Positions 1 through 10,909 of a stretch of 46,757 nt of DNA are shown one piece after another; the first letter of the stretch is position 1; every line of letters begins with the position of its first letter. Source of the stretch: Actinomycetota bacterium (GTDB lineage Bacteria; Actinomycetota; Acidimicrobiia; IMCC26256; PALSA-555); assembly GCA_016870355.1 (NCBI GenBank), contig VGBR01000014.1:1-46757 (forward strand), read 5' to 3'. The notes below the pieces were generated by a model. It was not told where the DNA came from. It made no database searches and was given only the letters and a program-made list of their open reading frames with translations. A program made the position numbers and the translations under genes.

Positions 1-3000
1 CCCGGAGTAGGTCGTAGCGCTGTACGAACACGTCATACGCCCGGGTCATCGCGGCCACCCGGTCGGCGGGCTGGAACGGGGGCACGAACGGGCCGAGCTC
101 TACGTCGGTGTTCCCGTCGAGATACGCCTGCACGCGATCCCAGATCTTCACCCAGCCCCGGGCTTTGTTCCCCTTGGCCTCACCTTCTAGGTGCGCCTGC
201 AGGGTGCCGTGCTGGTGCCAGTCGCCGCACAGCTGCCGACCGTTCGCGTCGAAAACCATCTGGTGCTCGTAGGCTCGCAGCACCGGGAACTGCGAGTTGT
301 AGACGGCAGCCAGCCCGTCCGCCTCTACGCCCAGGATCAACGCCCCGAGCGCGTCGAGCTCGGTGAGGAGTAGCCACCGATCGAGCTCGGTTCGCACGGG
401 CACGCTCATGTCCCACGTCGTCGGCGGCGACGCGATCGACCTCGTGGCTCGCTCCGGCTGGCTGAAATCATCCTGGGCCCAACCGGGATCGAACAGACCA
501 TTCCAGAGATCAGCGAACTCGCGGGTGAGACAGTTCAGTCGAAGCGTGCGGTGCAGCAGCGGCGCGAGGAGGAGATGCTCGCCGGGCGGCGCAGGGAAGC
601 GAGCGACGACGTTGTCGTGCAAGTGGGAAGCACCGATCGCTCTGCATAAGAAGTCAACTAGTAAGCCGCTCATCATTCCGGCAAAGACCACGGTGGCGCT
701 GTCGTCCTCGAGCGCTCCCTGGTAGCAGACACTCATTGAGAGCGCATCCGGTGGAATCAGCGAGCAGAAGAGTGATCGGTAGGTGTTCGAGGGCACCATG
801 TCTCGCGCGAGCAACCTGTAGCGCTCGGTGCTCGGCTTTCCGTTCCACCGGGCGATCGCGGCATCGAATTCTGGACGGCTTGCCTTGCGCTGCCAGTTCG
901 TGCGCGGAATCACAGTCTCGGGCAACGACTCGAGGTCCAACGACTCGTAGTCCTGCTGGTGACGGCCGCTCGGGCGGGGCTGCTTCGCGAACGGCGTGCA
1001 GATGCCGATGTGCGGTCCTTGCAGGATGACCTCGTCCCATGACTGCGGGATATCGGTGCGCTCCTCGACGAGTCCACGTCTCATGTCTGACTGCTCGTGG
1101 AATCCCGGCGACCAGTAGTACGTCGTCTTGCCGAGCCGATGGGGGTAGCGCGCCATCGCGTCAGCAGCGTCGGCTTCCGCCGAGGTCACCGTCTTGACGA
1201 TCGGCGTAGAGGGCGGGTCGTCGGATGCGAGGAGCGCTGCCCAGGCGGCAAGACGCTCGTCGTCAACCTGCACGAGGCGCTCTGCGTGCGGACGAAGGTC
1301 CCAGCCGCCTTCGACGAGCTTGCGACCGGGGAGCTCGCCCGAGCCGTCGTGGCTGAGGCTGCGATCGACGACCGAAGGGTGGTAGAGGAACGCCGCCTGC
1401 ACGAAGTCCGGTGTCGACCGTTCGCCCGCGTACACATGAACGCCGTACTCGCGGGTGTCGCTGATCTCGCGGAACAGCATCAGCTCGTTGATGAAGTGCC
1501 AGTGGCGCCGGTACCGCCGGTAGGCGGTGGCTCGCAAGTTGGCGGCCTTTGGATCGCTGAGGAAGCCCTCGGGGTGAAGGAGGGTGACGACGCCGTCGGG
1601 ATGCTGGCGGCGCCAGGTGTTGGTAATGAAGAGCAGGTAGAGGTTGTTCTGCTGACCCTCGAGGAGCGGCTCGCGCGAGACGGCCCCGAGCAGAGCGTTG
1701 AGTCCTTCGTTCTCGGCCAGCTCCGCGGAGTACTGCGCGCGGGCCGCGTCGTCGGCGAGGGCGGCGGCTCGCCTCGCTTCGCGCACCTCCTGGGGGATGG
1801 CGGCGGTGACGGCGAAATAGGGGTCGTGCTCCGCGAGCGCGACGTCGTCGGACCACCGGGGGCGGACCCAGGGAGGGTTTCCGATCTGCAGTTGAAAGCC
1901 GCCGGCTGTGAAGATCGGCGCGAACTCGAGCTCCCAGTGGAAGAACCCCTGGGCCCGGGCGATGGCTTGGCACTCCTGGAGCCATCGGTGGCGCCCGAGG
2001 ACTTCGTCGACGGTCGCGCGCCCGAATCGCTCGACGGACTCGAGGGTGCCGTCCTCGAGCTCGTGGGCCGTGAACAGCGAGCCGGTATCGGCTGCGTCCG
2101 GTTGACCGAGGAGAAGCTCGGCGGCATCGAGCCAGCCGTCGAGGGTGGGGAGCTCGGTCCCGTTGGCGGGGGCCCACATCCACAGCGCGCACCAGGCGTC
2201 CATCAGCAGGCGCAACCGGGCAGCTGGGCCGTCGGGGTAGTCGAAGTCGGTGCTGCTTGCGGTGCCGGGATCGGGGAGCGCAGCCCGGTCCGCGCCCCAC
2301 ACGTCGATGGTCCGCTCGTGCGCGCGCAGGTGCCGGGCGACCTCCTTGGCGGCGGACGACCAGGCCGCTTCGACTCGCCTGGCGAGGGCAGTGGCGCGGT
2401 CGAGCTGAGCCCTGGTCGGCGACGCGAGGACTGTGCGCCGCCAGCCGCGAACGGCTTCGGCCCAGCTCTCGGCGAGGCCGGGCTCGGGACGCTTGCCCCC
2501 CTTCCCCCTGAGCTCGGGGGCGTCGGCGGCGATGCCCCAGCCCTCGCCGGGAAGCAGGAAGTGGTGGATGTCGGGCGCTTCGCTGAAGGGGACGGCATGA
2601 AGGGGCTGGTCCGTGGGTGGGACCGAGGGGCTGCTAGTGGACGCGACCCATGGCCGCTTCTTGGCCTCATCGATCGTGTAAGTGGCACGGCGGGCGCCGA
2701 TGAGGCTGTTGCCGGGACGGAGCCGGGCGCCGAACCGGGGGGCTCGCAGACCCGGGTGCATGCAGTTAAGCCACAGGCTGACTTCGGCCAGCTCGATGGC
2801 TGTTGGGTTCAGGTCGACGCCGTACGCCTGGTTGATCGCGAAGTGGGCCTTAGCCTTCTGGAGCTCGACCGGGTAGCGGTCGGGGTCGATGGTCTCGCCA
2901 GCTTCGTCTTGGGCTGCCTTGAGGTAGCGAGACGCGAGCTGGTTGATGGCCTCGTTCAGGAACGCCCCGCTGCCCAGCGCTGGTTCGCACACGGTGAGGC

Positions 3001-4734
3001 GGAGGATGTCGGACGGCGTGAGATCGGGATGCTCGTCCCAGTAGGTGTCCAACGTGTGCCGAACCGTGAACTCGGTGAGCACCTCAGGCGAGTAGTAGCT
3101 CGCTGAGCGCTGCCGGTCGCGACCGGCGAGCCGGAACACGAAGTCGCCTTCTCGGTATCGCACGCGCCGGGGTTGGCCATCGGGTCCCTCTTCGGTGAAG
3201 AAGACCTCCTCGGGAAACTCGTCGGCGCGCGTCACTGGGACGACCCAGGTACCGGTATCGGGGTCGGCGTCGCTGTCGAGCTCGTAGAGCTCCTCCGTGG
3301 CGAGGAACCCGCGGTACGCCATGAGGCCCTCGTAGACGGCGCCGAGCTGGTTGATGCCGAGGGTGGCGTAGCTGACTGCCTGGCGGGTCCGGCCGCGTTG
3401 CTCCTTCGTGAGGCACAGGTGGGCGAGCACCTGCTGGAGCGTGTGATCGGTGAGTCGGGCCCGGTCGAGGAGCGGGCAGGCGGTCCCCGCGAAGAGCGTC
3501 GAGAACAGCCCCGGGAACGTGAGCGCCCGGATGTCGGTGTCGAGCGTGGCCTCGCGTTCATAGCCGTCATTGACGAGGCGGAACAGGACGCTGAGCGAGT
3601 GCTGGAGATGTGTGGCGTTGCGGGCGTGGTCGCTCTGCAATGGGACGAGGGCGGTGTCGCGAAGCCGGGCGACGCTGTAGCCGGACTGGTAGTCAGCCTC
3701 GTGGACCGGGAGGATGCCGAGCTCGGGTCGGGCCTCGGCGTAGAGCAAGACGATGATCCGGTAGAGGTAGCGGAGGCTCTGCCGGGTGAGGTCGTCGGGG
3801 TCGATCTGCTGCCAGGCACCCTTCTGACGGTGGCGCACGTCGTGGACGACTGCATTCGCAAGGATCTCGACGCTGCGGCGGATGCCGTGACGGAGGTCCT
3901 TGGAGACGCCGGCAGACTCGTTGGCGGCCCGATCGATGAGCTCGGTGAGCACCGACTGCGCTTGGTCCCCAGGGTTGATGGCATCGGCGCCGAAAAGAGC
4001 GGCGATGGCCGCAAGCTCGCCGCGAGCCCGGTTGTCGCCCCGGGCGACGGCGTCGTCGAGGTTGACTCCGAGGTGAACCCCTTCACCCCAGCGATCCCGG
4101 TCGAGGATCGTGACGCAGCCGCCGGAGCACACGAGGATGTAGGTGGGGGGGTCGTCGGCGGTGAAGATGAGCTGCGCGGCCTCGAGGACCGTTCGCCCTT
4201 CGGGCTTATCACCGAGCCTGACGGGGTGGAGCAGGGTGCGGCCGTCTTGTCGGCCACAACCGTGGCGGGATCGGTGGCGAAGACGGTGTCGAAGGCGACG
4301 AGCAGCAGCCCGGTGGCAGTGCTGCATCTGGCTGCGACAGGGACATGGACGACCTTGTCTCCTGAGGTGAGCTCGATCGTCTCGTCGCGCGCGGGAGTCC
4401 AGCCGAGGGCCGCGAGGATCGCGTCGTTGAGGTCGGTGAGGGCGGTGACGTCGTCCTCGTCGAGGATGCCGAGATCGAGTCGTGTGTCGTTGTCAGCCAG
4501 GTCGGGAGTCGTGTTCGCAGCATCGGCGCGGTACTTGTCGAACGCGGTCGACAGGCTGCGCACCCGAGTGCGTGTCGTCGGGTCACCGTTGCGTTCGGAG
4601 ACGTCCCAGCGCTTGTAGAGCTCCTCGAGCCCCGCGTCGAGGCGGTAGCCGAGGAAATAGTCGCTGAAGTATCCGCGATTGGAGATCGACGGTAGGTGCT
4701 TCTCGGTGCTGGGGGAAGTGACGCGGCGGGGCAT
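1..4734 (-). CDS. Eco57I-class N6-adenine DNA methyltransferase, partial at left edge, with a -1 frameshift
   Basis: Large type II/DISARM-like adenine methylase; it should transfer a methyl group from SAM to adenine in DNA. The reading starts at ATG 4734, two bases after the SNF2 gene's stop, so translation is probably coupled. Residues 1-163 are in one frame; near 4246 the frame changes by one base (AAG-ACGGCC where AAG-GAC-GGC is expected). The continuation is convincing: RTVLEAAQLIFTADDPPTYI, then ASYYSPEVLTEFTVRHTLDT, the SAM-binding motif CEPALGSGAFLNEA (about 2960-3000) and the catalytic motif IGNPPWV (1865-1885). I read no stop from there to the edge (last residues VFVQRYDLLR), so more than 1,570 codons are present and the end is missing. 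The frameshift is either a real inactivation, phase variation or an assembly error. The identity as adenine methylase is firm; the assignment to a named system is not. Confidence 0.88.
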
Positions 4735-4736
4735 GG

Positions 4737-7607
4737 TCAGGTCGACGGGACGAGGGCGCCAAGCACCCGGATCAGAGGAGTGGGGGCGGGGGTGTGGTCG
4801 GCGATGAGGGCCTCGATCTGGCGCGTGACCCGGTTGATGTCGTCGAGACGACGACGCCGGTGGGGATCGGACTTGATGCCGTCTGCAATCTTTCTGGCGT
4901 CCTGTTGCCAGCGTTCGAGCCGGGCCCGTGTCGTGGCGAGCCGGTCTTCGACGTCGGCGAGCGGGCCTTCCATCCGATCGCGGAGGTTGGCCTCGACCGC
5001 GGCGGCGACCGGCGGAAGCAGTGCTTCGAGTGTGCTGAGGTCACCGGTCCAATCGGGGTTGACCATCCCAGCCTCGACACCGGCGGCTGTGAGCGCCTCG
5101 AAGAGGTCAGCGAAGGTGGCGAGCCCGTCCTCGACGGTGGCCGCGATCCACGCCGCGGCGATCGGCTCGCCGAGCCGGTTCGACCACATCCCCGAGACGA
5201 GGATCGTGGGGACGTCGACGTCGGCAGGAAGAGCGAGGGCTTCGTTGCGTTCGATGCGGAAGAGGATCTTGTCGGCGAGCCAATCGAGCACTGGGTGCTG
5301 GGGGCCGAGGTGGTGGACCTCCGGCCAGGCGGTGCCGGTCTCGCCGGCGTCGGCTTTCGCGTTGACGGCGTCATCGAGGGACCGGGCGGCAGCCTGATGG
5401 TCGCTCGTGAGTCGGAGGCGGCCACCAAGGTTCCGCTGGGCGAGGTACGACTGCGGAAGCGCATCGAGGCGGAGGAGGAGGTCGTCGGGCGGTTCGAAGC
5501 TGACGACGGGACCATCGGCTTCCCACGCGAGCTGGCTCAGATCGCCGTACACGAGGCTGAGCCCGGAGGTGAGGTAGTCGTCGACGCTGGCGAAGAGGGA
5601 CGGGAGTGGGCTCGCGGCGACCTGCATGTGCGTCGGCGCCGACAGACCACCACCGTCGAGGCCGGCGAAGGCCCAGGCGTCGAACCCGCGTGCCGTCGGC
5701 GCCGCGTCATCGAGAGCTTCAGTGCGAGCCTCTTCGGTGCGCTTGCGGAGAGCCGCGACCACGGCCTGCTCCTCGGCGGTCTCGCTGTAGAGGCCCATCA
5801 CCGAGCCGGCGTCACCAAGCGCCAAGTGAGCGACGTTCTCCTTCTCGATGAGCTTCGTCACGACACGCACATCGCTCGCCACCTCGGCGTCGGCAGGGTC
5901 GTAGATGAGGTAGCGGATCTCGGGCGAGTGCCGCTGGCCGTAGCGGTCGATGCGTCCGTTGCGCTGCTCGAGCGTGATCAGCGACCACGGCAAGTCGAAG
6001 TGGATCAGGTGGTGGCACTGCTTGTGCAGGTTGACGCCCTCCGATGCGATGTCGGACGTCACCAGCACGCGGATGGGCGCTGAGGCCATCGAGAAGCTCT
6101 CGACCATCTGCTGCTGCTCGTCGTCGCTCTTGGAGTTGTGAAACGTCTGAACCTGATCGTCGCTCATGCCGAGCTCCTCGCGGATCGCATCTGCGATCCA
6201 ATCGAGCGTCCGCAGGCGCTCGGAGAAGATGACAACCCGCGTCGCAGACATGGGTCCGACACCGATGCCGCGCAGCGTCTCGGCCAGCGCAGCGAGCTTC
6301 GCCGGCGCTTGGTCGATCGCCTCTTGAGCAGCGATCCAAAGACGACGAAGTGCCTCGGCCTCCTCGTCCTCGACGGGGATCTTCGGATCTTTCAGCACCT
6401 CGAGCCTGCGACGGGTAAGACGGTGCTCGATCGTCTCGGAGAGCGCCGCCGGCGACGACAAGGCCGCCTTCAGCAGCGTGTAGGGGAACAGCCGGTCTTC
6501 GCACGGCGCTGCGCGATCCGCGTTGAGCCAGGTCGCGCTGAGCTCCGCGAACACCGCCTCTTCTGCGGGGCTGGGAATCACCGGAACGGGCAGGGGTTCG
6601 GCACGCTCGGCCCACTGATCGCCGATCGCGGCTTTGACATCGGGCGAGTGCTTGTGGCGTCGTACGACGAGGTGAGCGATGTCCGCGGCCGTGACGCGTT
6701 CAGGATCAGGCACTGCCGTAGGGTCGAGCAGCGAGACGAGCTCGGCGAACGATTCGGGCTTGCCGTTGTGCGGCGTGGCCGATGTGAGGATGAGCGCATC
6801 GGCATTCGGCGCCAGCACGTGGGCGAGCGCGTTGTTGTACGTACCGCGGTTCACGAGCTTGTGGGACTCGTCGATCCACACGACGTCCCAGCGGACCCGC
6901 TCGAGGTGATGACGCCACCGGCTCGGGTTCTTCAGCGTGTCGATCGAGACGATGACCCGATTGAAGTAGGTGAAGGGGTTCCGCCCGGCCGGGATTCGCT
7001 GCTGGACGCGCTGGATGCCCTGGGAGTCGAGACGGACGAGCGGGAAGGCACACCGGCACCACAGCTCGTGCTGGACCTGATCGAGGATGTGTCGCGGTAC
7101 CACCGCCAGCACACGGTTGGCTCGGCCCCGGCGCTGCAGCTCCATGAGGAGCATTCCGACCTCGATCGTCTTGCCGAGCCCGACGGCATCCGCCACGAGC
7201 AGGCGCGGTTGGAGCTGAGTCGTGGCGAGGCGGAAGGGTTCGCGCTGGAAGGGTAGGTCGTCCGCGAGCATCTGATGGCCGACCGTGAGGCTCGTGTTCG
7301 ACACGGGAACCGGGGTGCGACGGACGAGGCTGTCGAGCACGAGCCGGGTCTCGATCCCGCTGGGCGAGGTGTCGAGCCGAAATCGCGTGGCGGCTGGATC
7401 CTCGGGTTCGATGCGGTCTAGGTCCGAGAAGAAGGATGCGGCTTGGTCTCGGACGAGCTCGTCACGGCCGACGCATCGGATGATCGCCGAGGAGCCCATG
7501 GCATGGCGCTCCACCTCGAGTACCTGCCAGGTCTGGTCGCGAACGATCACCCGGGAGCCGGGCGCGATCAGGTCGAGCTGGCGAGCATCGGTCGCAGGTT
7601 CCGTCAT
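4737..7607 (-). CDS. SNF2/HepA-like DEAD/DEAH helicase (DrmD-like candidate)
   Basis: SNF2-family ATPase of 956 residues that should translocate on double-stranded DNA. Start chosen at ATG 7607 (MTEPATDARQ) because AAGGAA lies six bases upstream; an in-frame start at 7640 lacks this. Visible motifs: Walker A ADAVGLGKT (about residues 139-147), Walker B WIDESHKL, motif III LTSATPHNG, motif V TSDIASEGVNL and motif VI QRNGRIDRYGQRH. The C-terminal third is unassigned and ends in a charged, probably coiled-coil stretch (RARLERWQQDARKIADGIK). It lies 38 bases after the upstream helicase gene and two bases before the methylase. A SNF2 ATPase followed directly by an Eco57I-type methylase is the drmD-drmMI order of class 1 DISARM as I remember it, but other methylase-helicase defence modules share this pair. 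Confidence 0.9.
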   Translation of the reverse strand: MTEPATDARQLDLIAPGSRVIVRDQTWQVLEVERHAMGSSAIIRCVGRDELVRDQAASFFSDLDRIEPEDPAATRFRLDTSPSGIETRLVLDSLVRRTPVPVSNTSLTVGHQMLADDLPFQREPFRLATTQLQPRLLVADAVGLGKTIEVGMLLMELQRRGRANRVLAVVPRHILDQVQHELWCRCAFPLVRLDSQGIQRVQQRIPAGRNPFTYFNRVIVSIDTLKNPSRWRHHLERVRWDVVWIDESHKLVNRGTYNNALAHVLAPNADALILTSATPHNGKPESFAELVSLLDPTAVPDPERVTAADIAHLVVRRHKHSPDVKAAIGDQWAERAEPLPVPVIPSPAEEAVFAELSATWLNADRAAPCEDRLFPYTLLKAALSSPAALSETIEHRLTRRRLEVLKDPKIPVEDEEAEALRRLWIAAQEAIDQAPAKLAALAETLRGIGVGPMSATRVVIFSERLRTLDWIADAIREELGMSDDQVQTFHNSKSDDEQQQMVESFSMASAPIRVLVTSDIASEGVNLHKQCHHLIHFDLPWSLITLEQRNGRIDRYGQRHSPEIRYLIYDPADAEVASDVRVVTKLIEKENVAHLALGDAGSVMGLYSETAEEQAVVAALRKRTEEARTEALDDAAPTARGFDAWAFAGLDGGGLSAPTHMQVAASPLPSLFASVDDYLTSGLSLVYGDLSQLAWEADGPVVSFEPPDDLLLRLDALPQSYLAQRNLGGRLRLTSDHQAAARSLDDAVNAKADAGETGTAWPEVHHLGPQHPVLDWLADKILFRIERNEALALPADVDVPTILVSGMWSNRLGEPIAAAWIAATVEDGLATFADLFEALTAAGVEAGMVNPDWTGDLSTLEALLPPVAAAVEANLRDRMEGPLADVEDRLATTRARLERWQQDARKIADGIKSDPHRRRRLDDINRVTRQIEALIADHTPAPTPLIRVLGALVPST

Positions 7608-7645
7608 GTGGAATTCCTTCGCGTCGTGGTGCTGAAGCACGCCTC

Positions 7646-10600
7646 TTACGCCGTGAGCGAGGGGGGCGACAAGTCGATTCGAAGCCGCTGCACGAGCTCG
7701 GCCAGCTCGTCCGGCGGGATCCGGTCAGCGAGGTAGTGGACAAGCTCTTCCTGGCGCGGTTGACCGAACGAGAGGCGGTAGGCCGCCACGCCCTTGAGCA
7801 GTCGATCGAGCTTGCTCAGGTCCCGGCTCAGCGGAAGGAGCGGCAGGTGGCGCTCGATCCGAGCCGGTGACCCCTCGGGGCAGAAGACCCAGTAGGGCGA
7901 CAGCTCTCCATCGGTGTCGCCCGTGGCCTTCGCAGCGCTGGCGAACATCGCCGCCCACGGGTCAGAAACCCGTTCGGCGAACGCGCGGTCCCCCATGGCC
8001 GCCGCGACGTTCTTGCGAATCGCATGTCCCTTGTAACGATGAACTCGACCCTCGCGTTGCTCGAAGTCAACGGGGTTGGTCGGGAGGTTCCAGTGCACGA
8101 CCGAGTGCGAGTAGAGGTGGAAGTCGAGGCCCTCCTGACCGATCGAAGTGGTACTGAGCACGAACGGCCAGAACGGTGAGTTGAACGCCTCACTCGCCTG
8201 TTGCGCACGCTGGGCCCGCTGCTCTCCTTCGATGGACTTGTCGCCGAAGCGAATCGCGAACCGTCCGCGCATCGTGTGCCGGTCAACCGCAATCCCAGTG
8301 CGCTTGGCGCGCGGGATATCAGTGGCGTAGCTGACGGCCCGTAGCGTGAGCGCGTTGCACGCCGTCTCCGCGAGATCCTGCAGCATTCGCTTCCTCTTCT
8401 TCTTTCCCAGGAAGCCGCGCCAGTCGCGAAGCACATGCAAGTACTCGTCGAGCATCGCTTGCAGGTTCCCAAGGGCCCCGTATTCGAAGACGCCCCGCCA
8501 GTAGATGTCGGTACCCGAGACCGTCCGCACGATGGCTGTGGCTTCTGCACCGTTGAACAGAGAACGGAAGCCCCATGCCATCCTGGCCGAGGCGTTCAGC
8601 AGGTCGGGATCCCACGACACGGAGCCGCTCGCGAGGCGACTGAGCGCACGCAACGCTGCGAGGGCAGGACTACCCATCGCACACGCGACGAGCACATCGA
8701 CCAGGTCGTCGGGCACTCGACCGAGTGGCTCCGATGGGCCCTCGAGCACGAAGTCTTCGGCCACATCGCGGTGCGCGCCGAAGTTTCCACCTTCAGCATC
8801 GTCTTCATCACCGGTCCACACACTCGACCAAGCCTCACGCTCCCACCACGTGCGGGTTGCGGCTTCATTCTCTTGAAGATCGAGGAGCAGCGGTGCCGCC
8901 CAGTACCAGCGTTGGTCAACGACGCCGGTCTTCGGCGCGCGCTTGATCTTGTCGGCAAGCGCGGCGGTCACCCGCTTGCGAATCTCTATCTCAAGAGCTG
9001 CGCGCGTCATCGGTCCGCTGCTGTTCTTCTCGTGCAAGATCTGGACGGGATCCGTCATGCGGGCGAGGGCCGGGAACGGAACCACGACCAAGAGGTTCGC
9101 CATCGACTCTGGACGTCGGCTCTCCATCTTGAAGTCGAGCAGCCGAGAGGAGCGCTTGCTGTACGCGTCGTATGGCTGCGCGTCTGCCTCCTGCGCCGCC
9201 GAGAAGAGGGCCCGCTCCGCGTCATAGCTGAGGATCGCTGAGATCACCTTTGGCACGAGGTTCCATGCCGAGAACACCAGACGCTTGGAGAACCCGCGGG
9301 CTGCATCGGTCTCGAACGCTGAGCCCGCGCGGTAGTAGGGCAGCGCGGGCGGGAGCCACAGGAGCTGCCAGAGGTCGCGTCCCACGGTGTCGTCGACCAA
9401 GGCTCGAAGTCGCGCGTTGGCTGGGTCGACGGTGGCGTACGCCTGCACATCCTCCCAGCTCAGGAGACCGCGACCCTTCTTGACGAGGTCGTGCAATCCC
9501 TCGGGAACGAGTCCTTCTGCGGTGCGCTCGTCGAAGGCGTGCTTCAGCGCGTAGCCCTCCATGAAGTTCAAGAGGTACGGCCCTGACTTCCAGAACTCGA
9601 CGACGTCATGCTGACCGAGCAGCCTGGCGGCCGTGGCGGTCGCGACATACCCCTCCACGTCGCTCTTCTCGAGCGTGATGCTCGGCTGGACAGCGGTGAG
9701 CATGCCGCTGCGGTCAGGTGTGGACGCAAGGCGCTCGGTCCTCGCCATCACCGGGCGCAGCCGCTCCGCGACGCGCTCACACGCCGTGAGCGCGGTCGCA
9801 CCTTGATCTCGATCGAGGCTGAGCAGACCACGGCGCAGCTCCTTCAGATCGCTTCGAAGCGCCCCGGCGCTTTCCTCGCTTCGAAGCAGGAAGCGCGCGG
9901 TGTGGATGAAGTCCTCGAAGTGATCGTCGCCCTGGCCGTCGTCGGCGGTGGTGTACGGACGGTAGGGCGTTGCCGAGAGCAGCAGCGTGCGAGTGAGTCG
10001 GTGGGTCTTCGGCTCCTCGTAGTCGAAGAGCTCGTGCGCCAGCTGCGCGCCCCAGCTGGGGTTGTTCGGATCCAACAGGACGCGAAACCGCTGGAACTCG
10101 TCCAAGATGACGAGGTCGGGCTGCAGCGCTTCGATCCCGACAGTAGCGAGCGCGCGACGCAGCTCCACGATGAAGCGGTTGCGCTGGCGGCGGTCACGGT
10201 TGGTGTAGCCATCTTGATACGCGAAGGCCTTCGCTAGCTGGTTGAACTCGACCTTCACGGTGGGTCGATTGTTCTCCCGGCGCAGATCGTTCAGGTGCAA
10301 CAGCTGTTGCTTGAAAGCTCGTATGACGCCCGCTGACGGCTCGCTCTCGTCGGCCTTCGCCTTCAGTCTCCGCCGAGCCTTTCGATCGTCTTCGATTCCG
10401 AGATAGAAGACTCGCTCTTCCCCGCTGCCGCGCACGACATCGTGGCCCCAGACCTCTCGGAGCACCGCGTACAGCAGCGCTCGCTCACGGAAGTTGCCTG
10501 AGCTCTGACCGAACTCCAGGCTTGTTCCTGGAGTGACGGCGATGAGGTTCAACTCCCGTTGCTCGAGTCGATCGATCTCGTTGGCGAGCAGCGTCAGGCG

Positions 10601-10909
10601 ATCGGCTTGGGTGATCGCGTCATCGTCAGCGATGTTGAGCTTGCGGAGGTTCTGCCGGGCGATCGCTGCGTTGGAGCAGATGTAGACGATGTCGACCCTT
10701 CGGTCTCCGATGGAACGGAGATGCTCGACAACCTGCGCGATGACGCCCCGAGCGACGAGCGTCTTCCCGAGCCCAACCTCGTCAGCGACGAGGAACCGGG
10801 GCGTTGCATCGTTGGCGTCATACAGACGCGCGTATGCGTACTCGGCCGTCACGCGCTGGAACAGCTTGAGGTCTTCGAGGACCTCTGTGCTCGACTGCAC
10901 CGCGCTCAT
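7646..10909 (-). CDS. Large SF2 helicase of a helicase-PLD-DUF6361 module
   Basis: DEAD/DEAH-like SF2 ATPase, 1087 residues. Start at ATG 10909 (MSAVQSSTEV), which overlaps the PLD gene stop as ATGA. Motifs: Q-like LFQRVTAEYAYARL, Walker A VADEVGLGKT (41-50), Walker B LVILDEFQRFR (DEFQ rather than DEAH), LLLSATPYRPY, motif V TSIGQEGLDFHLYS, and motif VI DFEQREGRVHRYKGHAIRKN. About 450 residues separate the two helicase halves, an unusually long insertion with no domain I can name. The 'GQEGLDFHLY..VVHWNLP..P.D.EQR.GRVHRY' block is typical of helicases in phage-defence islands. Immediate partners are the PLD protein and the DUF6361 protein upstream and the SNF2 and methylase genes downstream, all closely packed. 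Confidence 0.88.
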   Translation of the reverse strand: MSAVQSSTEVLEDLKLFQRVTAEYAYARLYDANDATPRFLVADEVGLGKTLVARGVIAQVVEHLRSIGDRRVDIVYICSNAAIARQNLRKLNIADDDAITQADRLTLLANEIDRLEQRELNLIAVTPGTSLEFGQSSGNFRERALLYAVLREVWGHDVVRGSGEERVFYLGIEDDRKARRRLKAKADESEPSAGVIRAFKQQLLHLNDLRRENNRPTVKVEFNQLAKAFAYQDGYTNRDRRQRNRFIVELRRALATVGIEALQPDLVILDEFQRFRVLLDPNNPSWGAQLAHELFDYEEPKTHRLTRTLLLSATPYRPYTTADDGQGDDHFEDFIHTARFLLRSEESAGALRSDLKELRRGLLSLDRDQGATALTACERVAERLRPVMARTERLASTPDRSGMLTAVQPSITLEKSDVEGYVATATAARLLGQHDVVEFWKSGPYLLNFMEGYALKHAFDERTAEGLVPEGLHDLVKKGRGLLSWEDVQAYATVDPANARLRALVDDTVGRDLWQLLWLPPALPYYRAGSAFETDAARGFSKRLVFSAWNLVPKVISAILSYDAERALFSAAQEADAQPYDAYSKRSSRLLDFKMESRRPESMANLLVVVPFPALARMTDPVQILHEKNSSGPMTRAALEIEIRKRVTAALADKIKRAPKTGVVDQRWYWAAPLLLDLQENEAATRTWWEREAWSSVWTGDEDDAEGGNFGAHRDVAEDFVLEGPSEPLGRVPDDLVDVLVACAMGSPALAALRALSRLASGSVSWDPDLLNASARMAWGFRSLFNGAEATAIVRTVSGTDIYWRGVFEYGALGNLQAMLDEYLHVLRDWRGFLGKKKRKRMLQDLAETACNALTLRAVSYATDIPRAKRTGIAVDRHTMRGRFAIRFGDKSIEGEQRAQRAQQASEAFNSPFWPFVLSTTSIGQEGLDFHLYSHSVVHWNLPTNPVDFEQREGRVHRYKGHAIRKNVAAAMGDRAFAERVSDPWAAMFASAAKATGDTDGELSPYWVFCPEGSPARIERHLPLLPLSRDLSKLDRLLKGVAAYRLSFGQPRQEELVHYLADRIPPDELAELVQRLRIDLSPPSLTA

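Noticed and set aside
3232-4240. Continuation of the 500-residue reading from 4734 beyond codon 163
   Set aside because: The sequence becomes Ser/Pro/Arg-rich noise; the coding signal moves to the neighbouring frame.
1097-4618. Two long plus-strand readings (1097-3106 and 3173-4618) opposite the methylase
   Set aside because: They are codon-aligned antisense shadows of the methylase; the minus strand carries SAM and NPPW motifs and they show only Val/Gly/Glu-rich noise.
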